Assembly (NCBI GenBank): GCA_041395325.1
Contig: JAWLAT010000015.1
Location: 48,459-112,458, forward strand
DNA: 64,000 bases
Origin: JAWLAT01 sp041395325
GTDB lineage: Bacteria; Pseudomonadota; Gammaproteobacteria; Xanthomonadales; SZUA-5
Direction of reading: 5' to 3'
The notes beneath the pieces were generated by a model. The model was not told where the DNA came from. It searched no databases and saw nothing but the letters and a program-made list of their open reading frames with translations. Made by a program: the position numbers and the translations under genes. Below are positions 1-10,300 of this stretch, in pieces; the stretch's first letter is position 1; every line of letters starts with the position of its first letter.

Positions 1-34
1 TCACTTCGGCAATGAATTGGGTGTTGGCTTCCAT
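1..34 (-). CDS. atpE: ATP synthase Fo subunit c, N-terminal start only (partial)
   Basis: Only the first eleven codons are inside the window, reading MEANTQFIAEV before the sequence runs out. The assignment rests on position: in gammaproteobacterial atp operons the c-ring subunit gene directly follows atpB on the same strand, and here it begins 61 bases after the atpB stop. Subunit c forms the proton-driven rotor ring of the ATP synthase in the inner membrane. The visible peptide alone would not identify it. Confidence 0.75.
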   Translation of the reverse strand, partial: MEANTQFIAEV

Positions 35-95
35 GGTCGACTCCGTTTACAGGTCAGATGGTTGATGAAGGGTGGAACGAAATGGATCTATCGAA

Positions 96-962
96 TCAGT
101 GATGCTCGGCCGACATGCTCAGATACACGATGGTCAGCATCATGAAGATGAAGGCCTGCAGCGTGATCACGATGATGTGAAAGGCCGTCCAGACGAAACC
201 GGAAAGCAGCTGCACCGGCGCCAGCGCCCAGAAGCTCGGCGAAGCCAGTGAGGCACCCAGGGTCATGACGGCGATCAGGATAAAGATGAGCTCGCCGGCG
301 TACATGTTGCCGAACAACCGCAGCGACAACGACACCGGTCGCACGGCTTCTTCGATGATGCGCAGCAGCAGATTGGCCGGCGCGCCCTTCGGGCCAAACG
401 GTGCGGTGAAAAACTCGGCGAAGAAGCCGCCAATGCCCTTATGGGTAATGCCGACATACTGGATCATGAAGAACACGCACAAGGCCATGCCCAGCGTCGT
501 ATTCAGATCAGCCGTCGGAACCACGCGCATGTAGGCATGATGCGGATCATGACCGCTGAGCTCATAGCCCTTGGCCCAAGCGCCCGGCAGCAGATCCACC
601 GGCACCATGTCCATGAAATTCATCAGGAAGACCAGGCAGAAGATCGTCAGCGCCATCGGTGCGATCAGCTTGTTCTTGCCGTGAAAGGTTTCCTTGACCA
701 GGCCATCGACCATCTCGACGACCATCTCGATGGCGCATTGCAGCTTGCCGGGCACCCCCGAGGTGGAGCGGCGCGCAACACGGATGAACACGAACAGGAA
801 CAGCAGTGCCAGCAGCGTTTTGAAGAGCACGCTGTCCAGATGAATGGCCCAGAAAGCGCCATCACCGACCTGCAGGGTCCAGTGCACGAGATGGTGCTTG
901 ATGTACGCCGTCATGGCGCCGGAGCCGGTTTCTTCCGCAACCGCTGTCAAAAGCTTATCCAT
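96..962 (-). CDS. atpB: F1Fo ATP synthase subunit a
   Basis: Membrane subunit a forms the stator half-channels that pass protons to the c-ring. The 288-residue protein has several hydrophobic helices and the hallmark segment SLRLFGNMYAGELIF near the C-terminal third, whose Arg is the essential residue facing the c-ring Glu/Asp. The helix rich in Gln and His near the end (ITLQAFIFMMLTIVY) is also typical. The length matches proteobacterial AtpB. The start overlaps the end of atpI by 8 bases, so the two are translationally linked in the atpI-B-E order, transcribed leftward. Confidence 0.97.
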   Translation of the reverse strand: MDKLLTAVAEETGSGAMTAYIKHHLVHWTLQVGDGAFWAIHLDSVLFKTLLALLFLFVFIRVARRSTSGVPGKLQCAIEMVVEMVDGLVKETFHGKNKLIAPMALTIFCLVFLMNFMDMVPVDLLPGAWAKGYELSGHDPHHAYMRVVPTADLNTTLGMALCVFFMIQYVGITHKGIGGFFAEFFTAPFGPKGAPANLLLRIIEEAVRPVSLSLRLFGNMYAGELIFILIAVMTLGASLASPSFWALAPVQLLSGFVWTAFHIIVITLQAFIFMMLTIVYLSMSAEHH

Positions 963-1326
963 AGCGTAGCAATGCCCACATTCCTGCCAGTTGAGCGGCG
1001 ATCAGACCGACCAGCAAGCCCGCAGCGGGCAATCCCAGTCCAATCAGACCCGTTCCAAATACCGCGAACAACACCAACCACTTCAGCGCAGCCGCACCGA
1101 AAAAGCGTCGCAACATTGCCGCTGCGGGCGCCATTCCGGCGAACTGTCGCCAGGCAAACAACGCCTGACCCAGCACGACCGCCATGCCCCCCCATATGGC
1201 CGCCAGGCCCGCGAGCAGAGACTGAGTCCACACTGCGGCGACCGAAGCGGTCAGCAGGGTGGCCAGCACCTGAACCCTCAGCGTTCGCTGAGCCAGTCGC
1301 TTGCCGCCTGCGAAGGGATCGAACAT
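955..1326 (-). CDS. atpI: ATP synthase subunit I (AtpI)
   Basis: Small hydrophobic protein of 123 residues with about four predicted membrane helices, positioned just upstream of atpB as AtpI is. AtpI helps assemble the c-ring and is not part of the finished enzyme. The start at MFDPFAGG was chosen because the open frame upstream of it is not hydrophobic and looks like leader; the frame would allow an extension to 1425. The family is poorly conserved, so the call rests mainly on hydrophobicity and operon position. I could not identify a convincing atp promoter in the 160 bases upstream. Confidence 0.82.
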   Translation of the reverse strand: MFDPFAGGKRLAQRTLRVQVLATLLTASVAAVWTQSLLAGLAAIWGGMAVVLGQALFAWRQFAGMAPAAAMLRRFFGAAALKWLVLFAVFGTGLIGLGLPAAGLLVGLIAAQLAGMWALLRYG

Positions 1327-1488
1327 CCGGGCCCTCTTCAGCGCTGTCGAAGGTGCCGAAAACGGACCGGGCACGCGACCTGCCTGACCGGAAGCCCAGT
1401 CAAAGCAAATGGCGCAACGAATCAACGGAATAATAACAGGGCGGTCGTCAAGGCGGCAAGCCAGCCATTGGTCGAATTCGCCATCGGA

Positions 1489-2091
1489 TCAGGGACTCCG
1501 AGCAGGCCCGTGATCTGCATTCGCCAGCGCGTCCCGAAAGACGTCCAGCGGCACCACCCACGGCAGGCGGTCGCGACCGCTCATGTTGCTCACACCGGTT
1601 GAGTGGATGGTCCCGATGCGTGCACACAGCATCTGCGTCCCGGCGCGCTCACCGAGCAGCCAGACCGCGTCGCGACTGCGGCACCCTTGCCCATGTGCCA
1701 GATGGCCGCGGAAGGACAAGCGTCGGCGCAGCTCGAACAGACCACCCAGCCAGTCAGCGGGCAAGCGCCAATCGACTCGATAGCCTGACCAGCGCCAGGC
1801 CCAACGCTCTATCCGCCCGATGGCGTCATTGGCCAAGGGCTGCGCGTGCAGCAGCGGATCGGCCAGCCTGTCGCACACCCTGGGCAGCGCCAGATCCGGT
1901 CCCGGCGTCCAGTCGAACACGTGCTCGTCGCGCCGCAACCAGCCGGTCATCTCCGTCTGCAGCCGCCAACGACCCGCGGGTGCCAGGGGTCGCCAGATGC
2001 GCCAGCGCCGCCCGGCCGCCTCGCTGGTGCGCCAGGCCGGTTGGCCACCGTCACGACCATGGCCCTCCAGCGGTGATTCCCAGGCATTCAT
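1489..2091 (-). CDS. Hypothetical tryptophan-rich protein
   Basis: I do not recognise a family. The 200-residue frame from MNAWESP is rich in Trp and Arg, with alternating aromatic and polar stretches (WRLQTEMTGWLRRDEHVFDW), and has no signal peptide or membrane helix. The opposite frame is an Arg/Ala/Pro/Ser jumble typical of a shadow, which favours this strand as coding. It lies between atpI and a divergent nucleotidyltransferase gene. The start could also be at 2118. It may be a lineage-specific conserved protein, but coding status is not certain. Confidence 0.5.
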   Translation of the reverse strand: MNAWESPLEGHGRDGGQPAWRTSEAAGRRWRIWRPLAPAGRWRLQTEMTGWLRRDEHVFDWTPGPDLALPRVCDRLADPLLHAQPLANDAIGRIERWAWRWSGYRVDWRLPADWLGGLFELRRRLSFRGHLAHGQGCRSRDAVWLLGERAGTQMLCARIGTIHSTGVSNMSGRDRLPWVVPLDVFRDALANADHGPARSP

Positions 2092-2213
2092 CCCACCCTC
2101 CGGCACCGCGCTGCACAAAGGCTACCCCGCCCAGCCCGCCGGCCCAAGCCACACAGGCTCGCCTATGTTGTGCGGGTCGCGCAGAATCGATGTCCCACCC
2201 GTGCAACCCACTC

Positions 2214-3323
2214 ATGACTGACGCCACGCCACTGGAGCGTCTACGACGCCAGCAACCCGAGCGCCTGATGTTCGAATGCGTCGCCGGCAGTCGTGCCTAT
2301 GGCACCGCTGACACGCACAGCGATGTGGACCTGCGCGGGGTCTTCGTCCAGCCCCTGCGCGAGCTGGTCCGAATTGGCGAGCCGGTCGCTCTGATCGCCG
2401 ACGATCGCCACGATCAGGTCTACTACAGTCTCCGACGCATGCTGGAATTGCTGGCCCAGGCGAACCCGAATGTGCTGGAGCTGTTGTGGATGCCGGACGA
2501 CTGTGTCCGCATGGACAGTCCGGAGATGCAGCGCCTGCGCGAGCGCCGCGCGATCTTCGTCACCCGTCAGTGCATCGACACCCATGTGGGCTACGCCATC
2601 GGGCAGATTCGCAAGGCTCGTGGCCAGCACAAGTGGATCAATCAGCCCAAGGCGGTCGATCCACCGCGTCGCGAGGACTACTGCTTTGTGCTGGACCGGG
2701 CCAGCCTGATAACCACCAGCGAGCCACCCTGCCGGCCGCAGAGATTACGCGACAGCAAGGTCGACCTGCAGCGCTGCCATGCCGCAAAGCTCGAGCATGC
2801 ACCTGGCGTCTATCGGTTGTACGACTATGGGGCACAGGCTCGAGGAGTCTTTCGAAGCGATGTCCTGGCGCTGGAGTCGATACCACGGGAAGACGAATCC
2901 GAACGCTTCATCGGCTTGCTGTTGTTCGCCGAACAGGCATGGCGGCGGGACAGCGAAGACCATCGCCACTACTGGCAATGGCGTTCCGAGCGCAACGAGT
3001 CGCGCTGGCAGCAACAGGAGCGCGGCGAGCTGGACTACGACGCCAAGAACCTGATGCACACCTTGCGCCTGCTGCTGTCGGCCGCGGCGATCGTCGAGCA
3101 AGGCGCGCCCCGCGTCCGTTTTGAGGGGGCCGAGCTGGCCTTCCTGCGCTCGGTGCGCAACGGTGAGCACGCCTACCAGACGCTGGTGGACCAGGCCGAA
3201 GCCCTGCGAGAACGCTGCCTCGCAGCGCGGGGAGGGGTGAGCTTGCCAGAATCAGTCGATCCGGCAGTCGTTGACGAACTGCTGTGGGAACTGACCGAGT
3301 GCTGGGAGGCACGCCACCGGTGA
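2214..3323 (+). CDS. RlaP/YcgL-type nucleotidyltransferase (pol beta superfamily), first of a pair
   Basis: The 369-residue protein opens with the nucleotidyltransferase signature GSRAYGT followed by SDVDLRGVF, where the Gly-Ser and the paired Asp bind nucleotide and metal. This arrangement is typical of PF10127 (RlaP, RNA ligase-associated pol beta family; COG3541). The remaining 300 residues are helical and contain conserved-looking YYSLRR and KNLMHTLRLL segments. The start at 2214 (MTDATPL) is preferred; an in-frame ATG at 2190 is possible. The open frame extends much further upstream, but that part is low-complexity shadow. It ends in a GTGA overlap with a second nucleotidyltransferase. 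The substrate is unknown. Confidence 0.85.
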   Translation: MTDATPLERLRRQQPERLMFECVAGSRAYGTADTHSDVDLRGVFVQPLRELVRIGEPVALIADDRHDQVYYSLRRMLELLAQANPNVLELLWMPDDCVRMDSPEMQRLRERRAIFVTRQCIDTHVGYAIGQIRKARGQHKWINQPKAVDPPRREDYCFVLDRASLITTSEPPCRPQRLRDSKVDLQRCHAAKLEHAPGVYRLYDYGAQARGVFRSDVLALESIPREDESERFIGLLLFAEQAWRRDSEDHRHYWQWRSERNESRWQQQERGELDYDAKNLMHTLRLLLSAAAIVEQGAPRVRFEGAELAFLRSVRNGEHAYQTLVDQAEALRERCLAARGGVSLPESVDPAVVDELLWELTECWEARHR

Positions 3324-4105
3324 GCGAGTCGATGCGATCAGCCGTGACCGCGGCACTGGTTCAGATCCAGGCCCAGCACGAGGTTCGTGTGCTCTACGCC
3401 GCCGAGTCAGGCTCGCGCGCCTGGGGCTTTGCCTCGCCGGACAGCGATTTCGACGTCCGCTTCATCTACGTCCACCGGCCGGACTGGTATCTGCGCCTCG
3501 ACGAGCCCCGCGATGTCATCGAAGCGATGTTGCCCGGGGATCTGGATCTGGCCGGCTGGGATCTGCGCAAGACGCTGCGGTTGTACCTGCGCAGCAACAT
3601 TGCGCTGTACGAGTGGCTGGATTCGCCCATCGTCTATCTGGAAGCGGGATCACTGGCGCAACAGCTGCGCGATTGGCTACCGCGCGCCTTCCGAGCGCCG
3701 GCGGGCTATCACCACTACCTGAGCACCGCTCAGGGCATTGCCCATCAACACCTGCAGCAGCCACCCATTCGGCTGAAAAAGCTGTTCTACGCACTGCGAC
3801 CGCTGCTCGCCTGCCGCTGGATTCGCGCCACCGGCGCTCAGCCGCCAACGGCCTTCAGCCAACTCTGCCAGGCCGACTGGGTCAGCGACGACGAACGCGC
3901 AATGATCGCCGGGCTGCTGGCCGCCAAGCGCGAGACGGGCGAATCTGCCTCCTCGCAGGTGGCGAGCGACGTGCTGGCCTGGCTGCGCAGCGAGCTTGCA
4001 AGCGCCGATGTTGGCACCCAGGCGCTGCGGGCGCGGGCCGATCTGACAGCTCAAGATGTCAACCCCGAGTTTCGGCGATGGGTGCAACAACCCTGGTCGG
4101 CATAA
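3320..4105 (+). CDS. RlaP/YcgL-type nucleotidyltransferase, second of a pair
   Basis: A 261-residue protein with the motif ESGSRAWGFASPDSDFDVRF, the Gly-Ser plus Asp-x-Asp signature of the same nucleotidyltransferase superfamily (PF10127-like). The GTG start at 3320 overlaps the previous stop as GTGA and has a GGAGG ribosome site nine bases upstream, so translation is coupled to the first enzyme. The two proteins share the signature region but differ in length and in the C-terminal part, so they are diverged paralogues rather than a recent duplication. The partner substrate is unknown; no RtcB or RNA ligase gene is nearby. Confidence 0.85.
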   Translation: MSESMRSAVTAALVQIQAQHEVRVLYAAESGSRAWGFASPDSDFDVRFIYVHRPDWYLRLDEPRDVIEAMLPGDLDLAGWDLRKTLRLYLRSNIALYEWLDSPIVYLEAGSLAQQLRDWLPRAFRAPAGYHHYLSTAQGIAHQHLQQPPIRLKKLFYALRPLLACRWIRATGAQPPTAFSQLCQADWVSDDERAMIAGLLAAKRETGESASSQVASDVLAWLRSELASADVGTQALRARADLTAQDVNPEFRRWVQQPWSA

Positions 4106-4282
4106 GGGCCTTGGGTGTGGGCGAAATGTGTGACTGGGTCCGTCTCGGCTGCCGCCTGGAACAACGGGAGCCATCGCAACTAGACGGCAGAGCATTCAGG
4201 ATCACGAGGCCTCTCGCTTCCACTCGCGCGGCAAGAAGCCCGGCGATCTGATCGCCTGCGGTTGAACGGACTGTTCCAGGTC

Positions 4283-4316
4283 AGTGCGGGCCGACCCATC
4301 GGCCGGCCCGCGCACT
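4283..4316 (-). terminator. Stem-loop downstream of the giant secreted-protein gene
   Basis: GC-rich inverted repeat with arms built on GTGCGGGCCG and CGGCCCGCGCAC (a two-base bulge on one side) immediately after the stop codon of the giant gene. There is no clear U-tract, so it may be a weak terminator or an mRNA-stabilising 3' hairpin. Confidence 0.45.
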
Positions 4317-4318
4317 GA

Positions 4319-7300
4319 TCAGATCTTCCTGGTCGAGCGACGACGCAAGGCGCCGCCGGCCAGCAACACCAGCGAGACCGCGAGCAACCACAGGCTCAAC
4401 GGGCTGGTGGGAATGGGCTGCGCGTTGATGAAAATGGTGGCGGGGTCGCTGTCGTCCTCGTCGCCATCCTCGTTGCCGATGGCATCGTCGACTGGCTCGC
4501 CGTCGTTGTCCGGCAGATTGTCGCCATCGGAGTCGATGTCCAGCGGCACATCGCCGTTGGGATCTTCGGCCCGCGTGATCTCGGCCAGGTTGACCAGCGG
4601 ACCCACGATCGCTTCGCCCGTCACGCGCAACACCAGTTCGACCGAGAACTGCTGCCCCGGCGCCAGCGGCCCCGGCAAGGTCACGGTGGCGGTGCTCCCC
4701 GGTCCAGCCGTCCAGTTCGGATCGCTCAACACCAGACCCAACGGGATGTAGTCGGTGACCAGCACGTTGGAAGCGGCAACCGTACCCTGGTTGTAAACGG
4801 TGATCAGGAAGCGCACTTCCTGGCCAACGCTGACGTTCTGTGCCTGCTCAGGTGCCAGCGTCTTGCGCAGCGCCAGATCGAAGTTGTAGAGCAGGCCGAA
4901 GTCCACCGACAGGTTGGACAGGTTGTCGCTGTCGCCATCGTTGGTGGGCTCCTGACCGTAGCTCAGGGTCACCGTGCTGGCGCACAACCGCGTGGGCGCG
5001 CCACTGACGCTGCCGTTGTCGTCGTCATTGACGTCGTTGTCCGGATCCGGCGCTGGTTCGTAGGGACCGACCGGGGCATAGCGTCGGCCGGTGCCACTGG
5101 AGGTGATGTAGGTCGCCGGCGCGGTGATGCAGACCAGATAGCCGCGCGGCACCAGTTCGGTAAACAGATAGCGACCATCGGCGGCGGTCGGCTGGGTGGC
5201 GACGGCCGCGCCGTCGGGCACGCCATTGCCGTCGGCGTCGACGAACAACTCCACCGGCACCCCGGCAATGCCCGGCTCGCCCGCACCGACCTGGCCATCG
5301 TTGTCGATGTCCTCCCAGACCAGGTTGCCCAGGCTCATCTCGCCCGGCCCGATCGTGGCGACGTAGTCCTCCACCTCGCCGTCAGCGACCAGACCATCCG
5401 GTGCACAGGGTGCGGTCTGCAGGCGGAAGCGGGCGTAGGTCTGACCATCGACCACATCAATGGGCACCGCGCCGAAGGCCAGCACGAAGTTCTGTGCGCT
5501 GCTGCCATCAGGTACGGTCGTCTCGGCCTGTTCGGACAAATCGTCGAAGTCGCCATCGCGGTTGTGGTCCAGATAGCCGCACAGGCGCGCTGCCGCACCG
5601 GTGCTGTTGGTGGCCATCACCGACACGTTGGCCGGACTGCCGCGACGCAGCGCGTCCAGATCGGCCTGGCTGACACCGTCCTCGTCGTCCGGCGTGGGGC
5701 CGGCAGCGTCGTCACCGGTCGCTGTCGCGTTGGGCTGACCATCGATCTCCTGGTCCACACCTGCGCCCATGAACAGCCCAGGGACGATCTCGTGGGCGGC
5801 ACCGTTGTCGGCCAGCAGCGTGCGGTAGTTGCCCACACCCACGCCGGCGGAACCGTCGGGCAGATCGCCCAGATCGCGGCGCGCGATGCGCAGGGCATAG
5901 TCCTCCACCTCGCCGTTGTCCGCCTCGCCGACCGGCGAGCAGCCTGGATCGGTGCTGATGCGGAAGCGCGCGTAGGTCTCGGTGGCCGCGTTCATCGGCA
6001 CCGTGCCGAAGTCCAGCGCCACGCTGACCGCGCTGCTGCCATCGCCGACGGCCACCGGTCCGGCCGTCTCACCGGCATCGGCAAAGTCGCCATCGGCATT
6101 GAAGTCGACGAAACCGCAGACGTTGGCGCCACCCAGGCCGGACTGGTTGGTGGCCTGCAGGTTGATCGTGCCATTGAGGCCCGCCAGCAATTCCAGCTGG
6201 TCGTCGGCCACACCGTCCTCGTCATCGCTGTCCGCCAGATCATCACCATCGGCCGCGGTGGTCGGCTGACCGTCCGCCTCGTTGTCGACGCTGGCGCCCA
6301 GGAACAGGCCATTGACGATCACATGCGAGGGACCGTTGTCGGTGCTGCGGGTCTGGTAGTCGCCAGCGGCGGTACCCGCGGCACTGTCGGGCAGATCACC
6401 CAGATCCAGCTCGACCAGTTCCACCACGTAGTCCTCGACCTCACCATCGAGCGCCAGACCATTGGGCGCGCAGGGACTGCCATCGGAGGACAGGCGGAAA
6501 CGGGCATAGCTGCTGCCGGTCACCACGCTCAAGGGCACATTGAAGTCCAGCGGCACCAGCAGCGCGTTGCTGCCATCGGGCACGTTGGCGCTGACCAGCT
6601 CACCAGGCTCGAAGCTGTCATTGGCATTCAGATCGACATAGCCACACAGGGTGGCCGCCGCACCGGTGGTGTTGGTAGCCGTGACGTTGACGGTCGTGGT
6701 GCGTCCGGCGATGAAGCGGAGCGTCGTGATGTCCACGCCGTCCTCGTCGTCGAGCCCGGCCAGATCGTCGCCGTCGGCGTCCACGCTGGGCACGCCATCC
6801 ACTTCCAGATCCTCGGCCACACCGAGGAAGATCTCCGGGAAGATGACGTGGCGCGGGCCATCGTTGGCCAGCGTCGTGGCCCAGTTGCCGCCGTTCTCCG
6901 GCAAGTCGCCCAGGTCCAGCGGAATCACGTTCAGCGCATAGTCTTCGACTTCGCCATTGGCAGCCGTGCCCACCGGGCTGCAGGTCTTGTCATTGCTGAT
7001 GCGGAAGCGCGCGTAGGTGTCGAGGATCGCATCGGCCGGGACAGTACCGAAATCGAGCATGACCACGGTGCCAGCGGTGCCATCGGCGACGCTGATCGGA
7101 CCGGCCGACTCACTGTAGCCGCCAGGTCCGGCGACGCCGTCGTCGAAGTCGCCATCGGCATTGAAGTCGATGAAGCCGCACACGTAGACATCGCCCAGAC
7201 CACCGGTGTTCATGGCCGCCACCGGCACCTGCGCCGGCCCGGTGCGGAACAGGGCGTTGAGCACGGCCTGGTCGACCGCCGCTTCGTCATCGGGCGTGTT

Positions 7301-10300
7301 GCCGGCGCTGTCGTCACCATCGGCAATCACCGTGGGTTGGCCGTCGGCTTCGAAGTCGACGTCGGTGCCCAGCTGGATGCCCGCCACGATCACGTGCGCC
7401 GGTCCGCCGTTGGCGAGCAGCGTCTGGTAGTCGCCATTGCCGCTGCCGGCGCTGGTGTCGGGCAAATCACCCAGATCCAGCAGCAGCACCGTGGCCACGT
7501 AGTCCTCCACCTCGCCATTGCTCTGCGGACCGTTCGGCGCACAGGCGCTGGTGCTGATGCGGAAGCGGGCGTAGGTGTCCTGCACGGCATTGGTGGGCGT
7601 GGTGCCGAAATTGAAGACCAGGGCGGCATTGACGGCGCCGGACGCCACCATGAGCGACGTGGCTTCCGGCGTGCCGCCCACCGTGTCGGCGAAATCGCCG
7701 TCACCATTCCAGTCGACGTAGGCACAGGCCGTCGCCGCGGCCGCATTCGGATTGCTGGCGGTGAAGTTGATCGTGGCCGGCGAGCCGGCGACGAAGGTGA
7801 GATCGGCGACGGTGATGCCGTTCTCGTCGTCGCTGCCGCTCAGATCGTCGCCGTCGGCATTGGCACCCGGCTGACCGTCGGCCTCGGCATCGACCGATGC
7901 GCCAAAAACCGGACCATCGCTACGGAGGATGTGCTCGGCACCACCACTGGCCAGCAGGGTTTCGTAGTTGCCACTGCCAACGCCTGCGCCAGCGTCGGGC
8001 AGATCGCCCAGATCGGCCGTGACCACATTCAGGACGTAGTCTTCCACTTCGCCGTTGGGTGCGCCGCCGGTGGGCGTGCCGGCCTGACCCGCTCCTGTGG
8101 TGAAGCGGCAACGCAGATAGACCTGGGTGGCGGCAGTCACTGGCACCGACACACTGAGGTTGTTGGCGCCGGCCGCGAGCGGCTGGTCGGCGAAGACCTG
8201 CTCACCGGCATCGAGCAGACTGCCGTTGCCATCGAAGTCGTACCAGCAGTTGACGAAACCGGCGACGCTGGCGCTGATCTGCACCGGATTGGCGCGGCCG
8301 GCGATCAGCTCACCCACGGTGAAGCCGTAGACGCCGGGATGCACCACACCGTCCTCGTCATCGCTGACGGCGGCATCGTCACCGTTGGCCGCCGCATTGG
8401 GCTGACCGTCGATCTCGGCATCAACGCCCGCGCCGAGGAACACGCCGGGCACGATCGTGTGCACGGCCCCGTTGCTGGCCAGCAGTGTCGGGTAGGCGGG
8501 ATCGGGCAGGTCACCCAGGTCGGTGGCCGTAATCGTGAGCAGATAGTCCTCGACCTCGCCGTCTGTGGCGGCGCCGACCGGTGAACAGGGACCCAGGTCG
8601 GTACTCAACCGGACCCGCGCATAGGTCGCGCCGATGATCGCCTGCTGCGGCACGGTGCCGAAGTTCAACAGCAGCGTCGCGGCCGTGCCATTCGGGACCG
8701 CCACGCTGGCGCTTTCGGGCGTGCCACCGACGGTGTCGGCAAAGTTGCCGTTGCCGTTCCAGTCGACGAATCCGCACAGCTGCGCGGCGACACCGGTGTT
8801 GTTGATCACGTCGACCCGCAATGTGGCTGGCGCGCCGATCTGCTGATTCAGGTCAGCGATCTGCACGCCGTCCTCGTCGTCGTTGGCGACCGCACAGCTA
8901 CCCTGGGTGAAGGTGCCGGGGCCAGTGTCGTCGCCCAACGCCATCACGCCCGGCTGGCCGTCGGCTTCGGCATCGAAGCAGGCGCCCAGCTGCAGATTGG
9001 GCCGCGCCGGGTGACGCGGGCCATTGCTGCCGATCAGCGTGCCATAGGCATCCGGCAGATCGCCCAGGTCCGTCGGCAGGGCGATCACGATCACGTAGTC
9101 CTCGACCTCGCCACTGAGCGCATCACCATTGGCATTGGCCGTCGAACAGGGCGTGCCGTCGGTGCTGATGCGGAAGCGCGCGTAGCGAGTGCCATTGGCG
9201 CCGACCGGCACCGTACCGAAGTTGAAACTGAAGGCTCCGTTGTTGGTGGCCGCAGGCACGCTGACCGTGACGATCTCTGCCCCGCTGAAGACACCATCGG
9301 CATTGAAATCGAGATAGCCGCAGGCGGTGGCCGCGGTGGCGGTCAGGTTGGTGGCGGTGAAATCGAACTGCGCCGGACCGAAGACGAACAGCGCGTCCAG
9401 ATCGGCTTGGTCGATGCCGTCTTCGTCATCGCCGGGAACGGCGCAGGCGCCATCGGTGTAAAACGACGTGCTGACATCGTCGCCAATGGCCGCGGCCGTC
9501 GGCGCGCCGTTGATCTCGGCATCGTTGCAGGCACCCAGGCGCAGACCGGGCACGATCGTGTGGCGGGCACCGCCATTGGCGAGCAGCGTTTCGTAGTTGC
9601 CGGCACCGACGCCTGCAGCGGTATCCGGCAGGTCGCCCAGGTCGGTCAGCGGCACGAAGCCGAAGTCGACGCTGTAGTTGGACAAGCCATCGGCGTAGAC
9701 CGCGTTGCCGTCGTTGTCGTCGTCGGTCGCGCTGCCGACCCGCAGCAGCTCGGTGGTGGGTTCGGTGAGACCCGTCAGACCCAGCTGGATCAAGCCGGAG
9801 CGGATGGCCGTTCCGGCGCAGCTGGCACCGGCAGGGCCGACGCCGTTGTCGTTGTTGTCCACATCAGCGTCGGGCAAGGGCTCCTCGCCATTGCTCGAGG
9901 ACAGCAGACCGGTCAACGCCGGCTGACCGTCGGCGATCGCCAGATAGTAGTCGGCGCCTCCCAACAGCGTGTCGAAAGCGTACTTGCCGGGCTGGCCGCC
10001 CACGGTGCTCGTAAGGACGGAGCCGACCAGCGAATCGCCGGCAGACGGGCCGGCGCTGCCGTCGTCATCCCGACACAGACTCACGCTGACGCCGTTGATG
10101 CCGGGCTCGCCGTTCTCGGCGTTGCCATCGTTGTCCAGGTCGCGCCAGACCAGGTTACCGAGCCGATAACGCTCGGGCAGGATGATGCCCACCTTCGGCG
10201 GTTCGGCGACCTGCAGCAGCGGGCCGTTGTTGCCGGCACTGGCCTCGCGCGCGCGATGGGCGAAGGAGTTCCAGCTGGGATTGAAGATCATCGGATTGCC

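Noticed and set aside
1599..2213. Long N-terminal extension of the first nucleotidyltransferase
   Set aside because: The extension is Arg/Ala/Pro/Ser-rich noise antisense to a more gene-like frame. The enzyme domain starts right after 2214.
5564..8584. 1,006-residue open frame on the plus strand, with further long plus-strand frames at 9011-10612 and 10730-12310
   Set aside because: They are antisense to the giant protein. Their repetitive Val/Ile/Gly/Arg composition mirrors the GEVED repeats and codon bias of the true gene, and they have no recognisable domains or ribosome sites.
5350..9645. The regular repeats as a CRISPR or satellite array
   Set aside because: Units are about 500 bases, diverged, in frame and encode GEVED domains.
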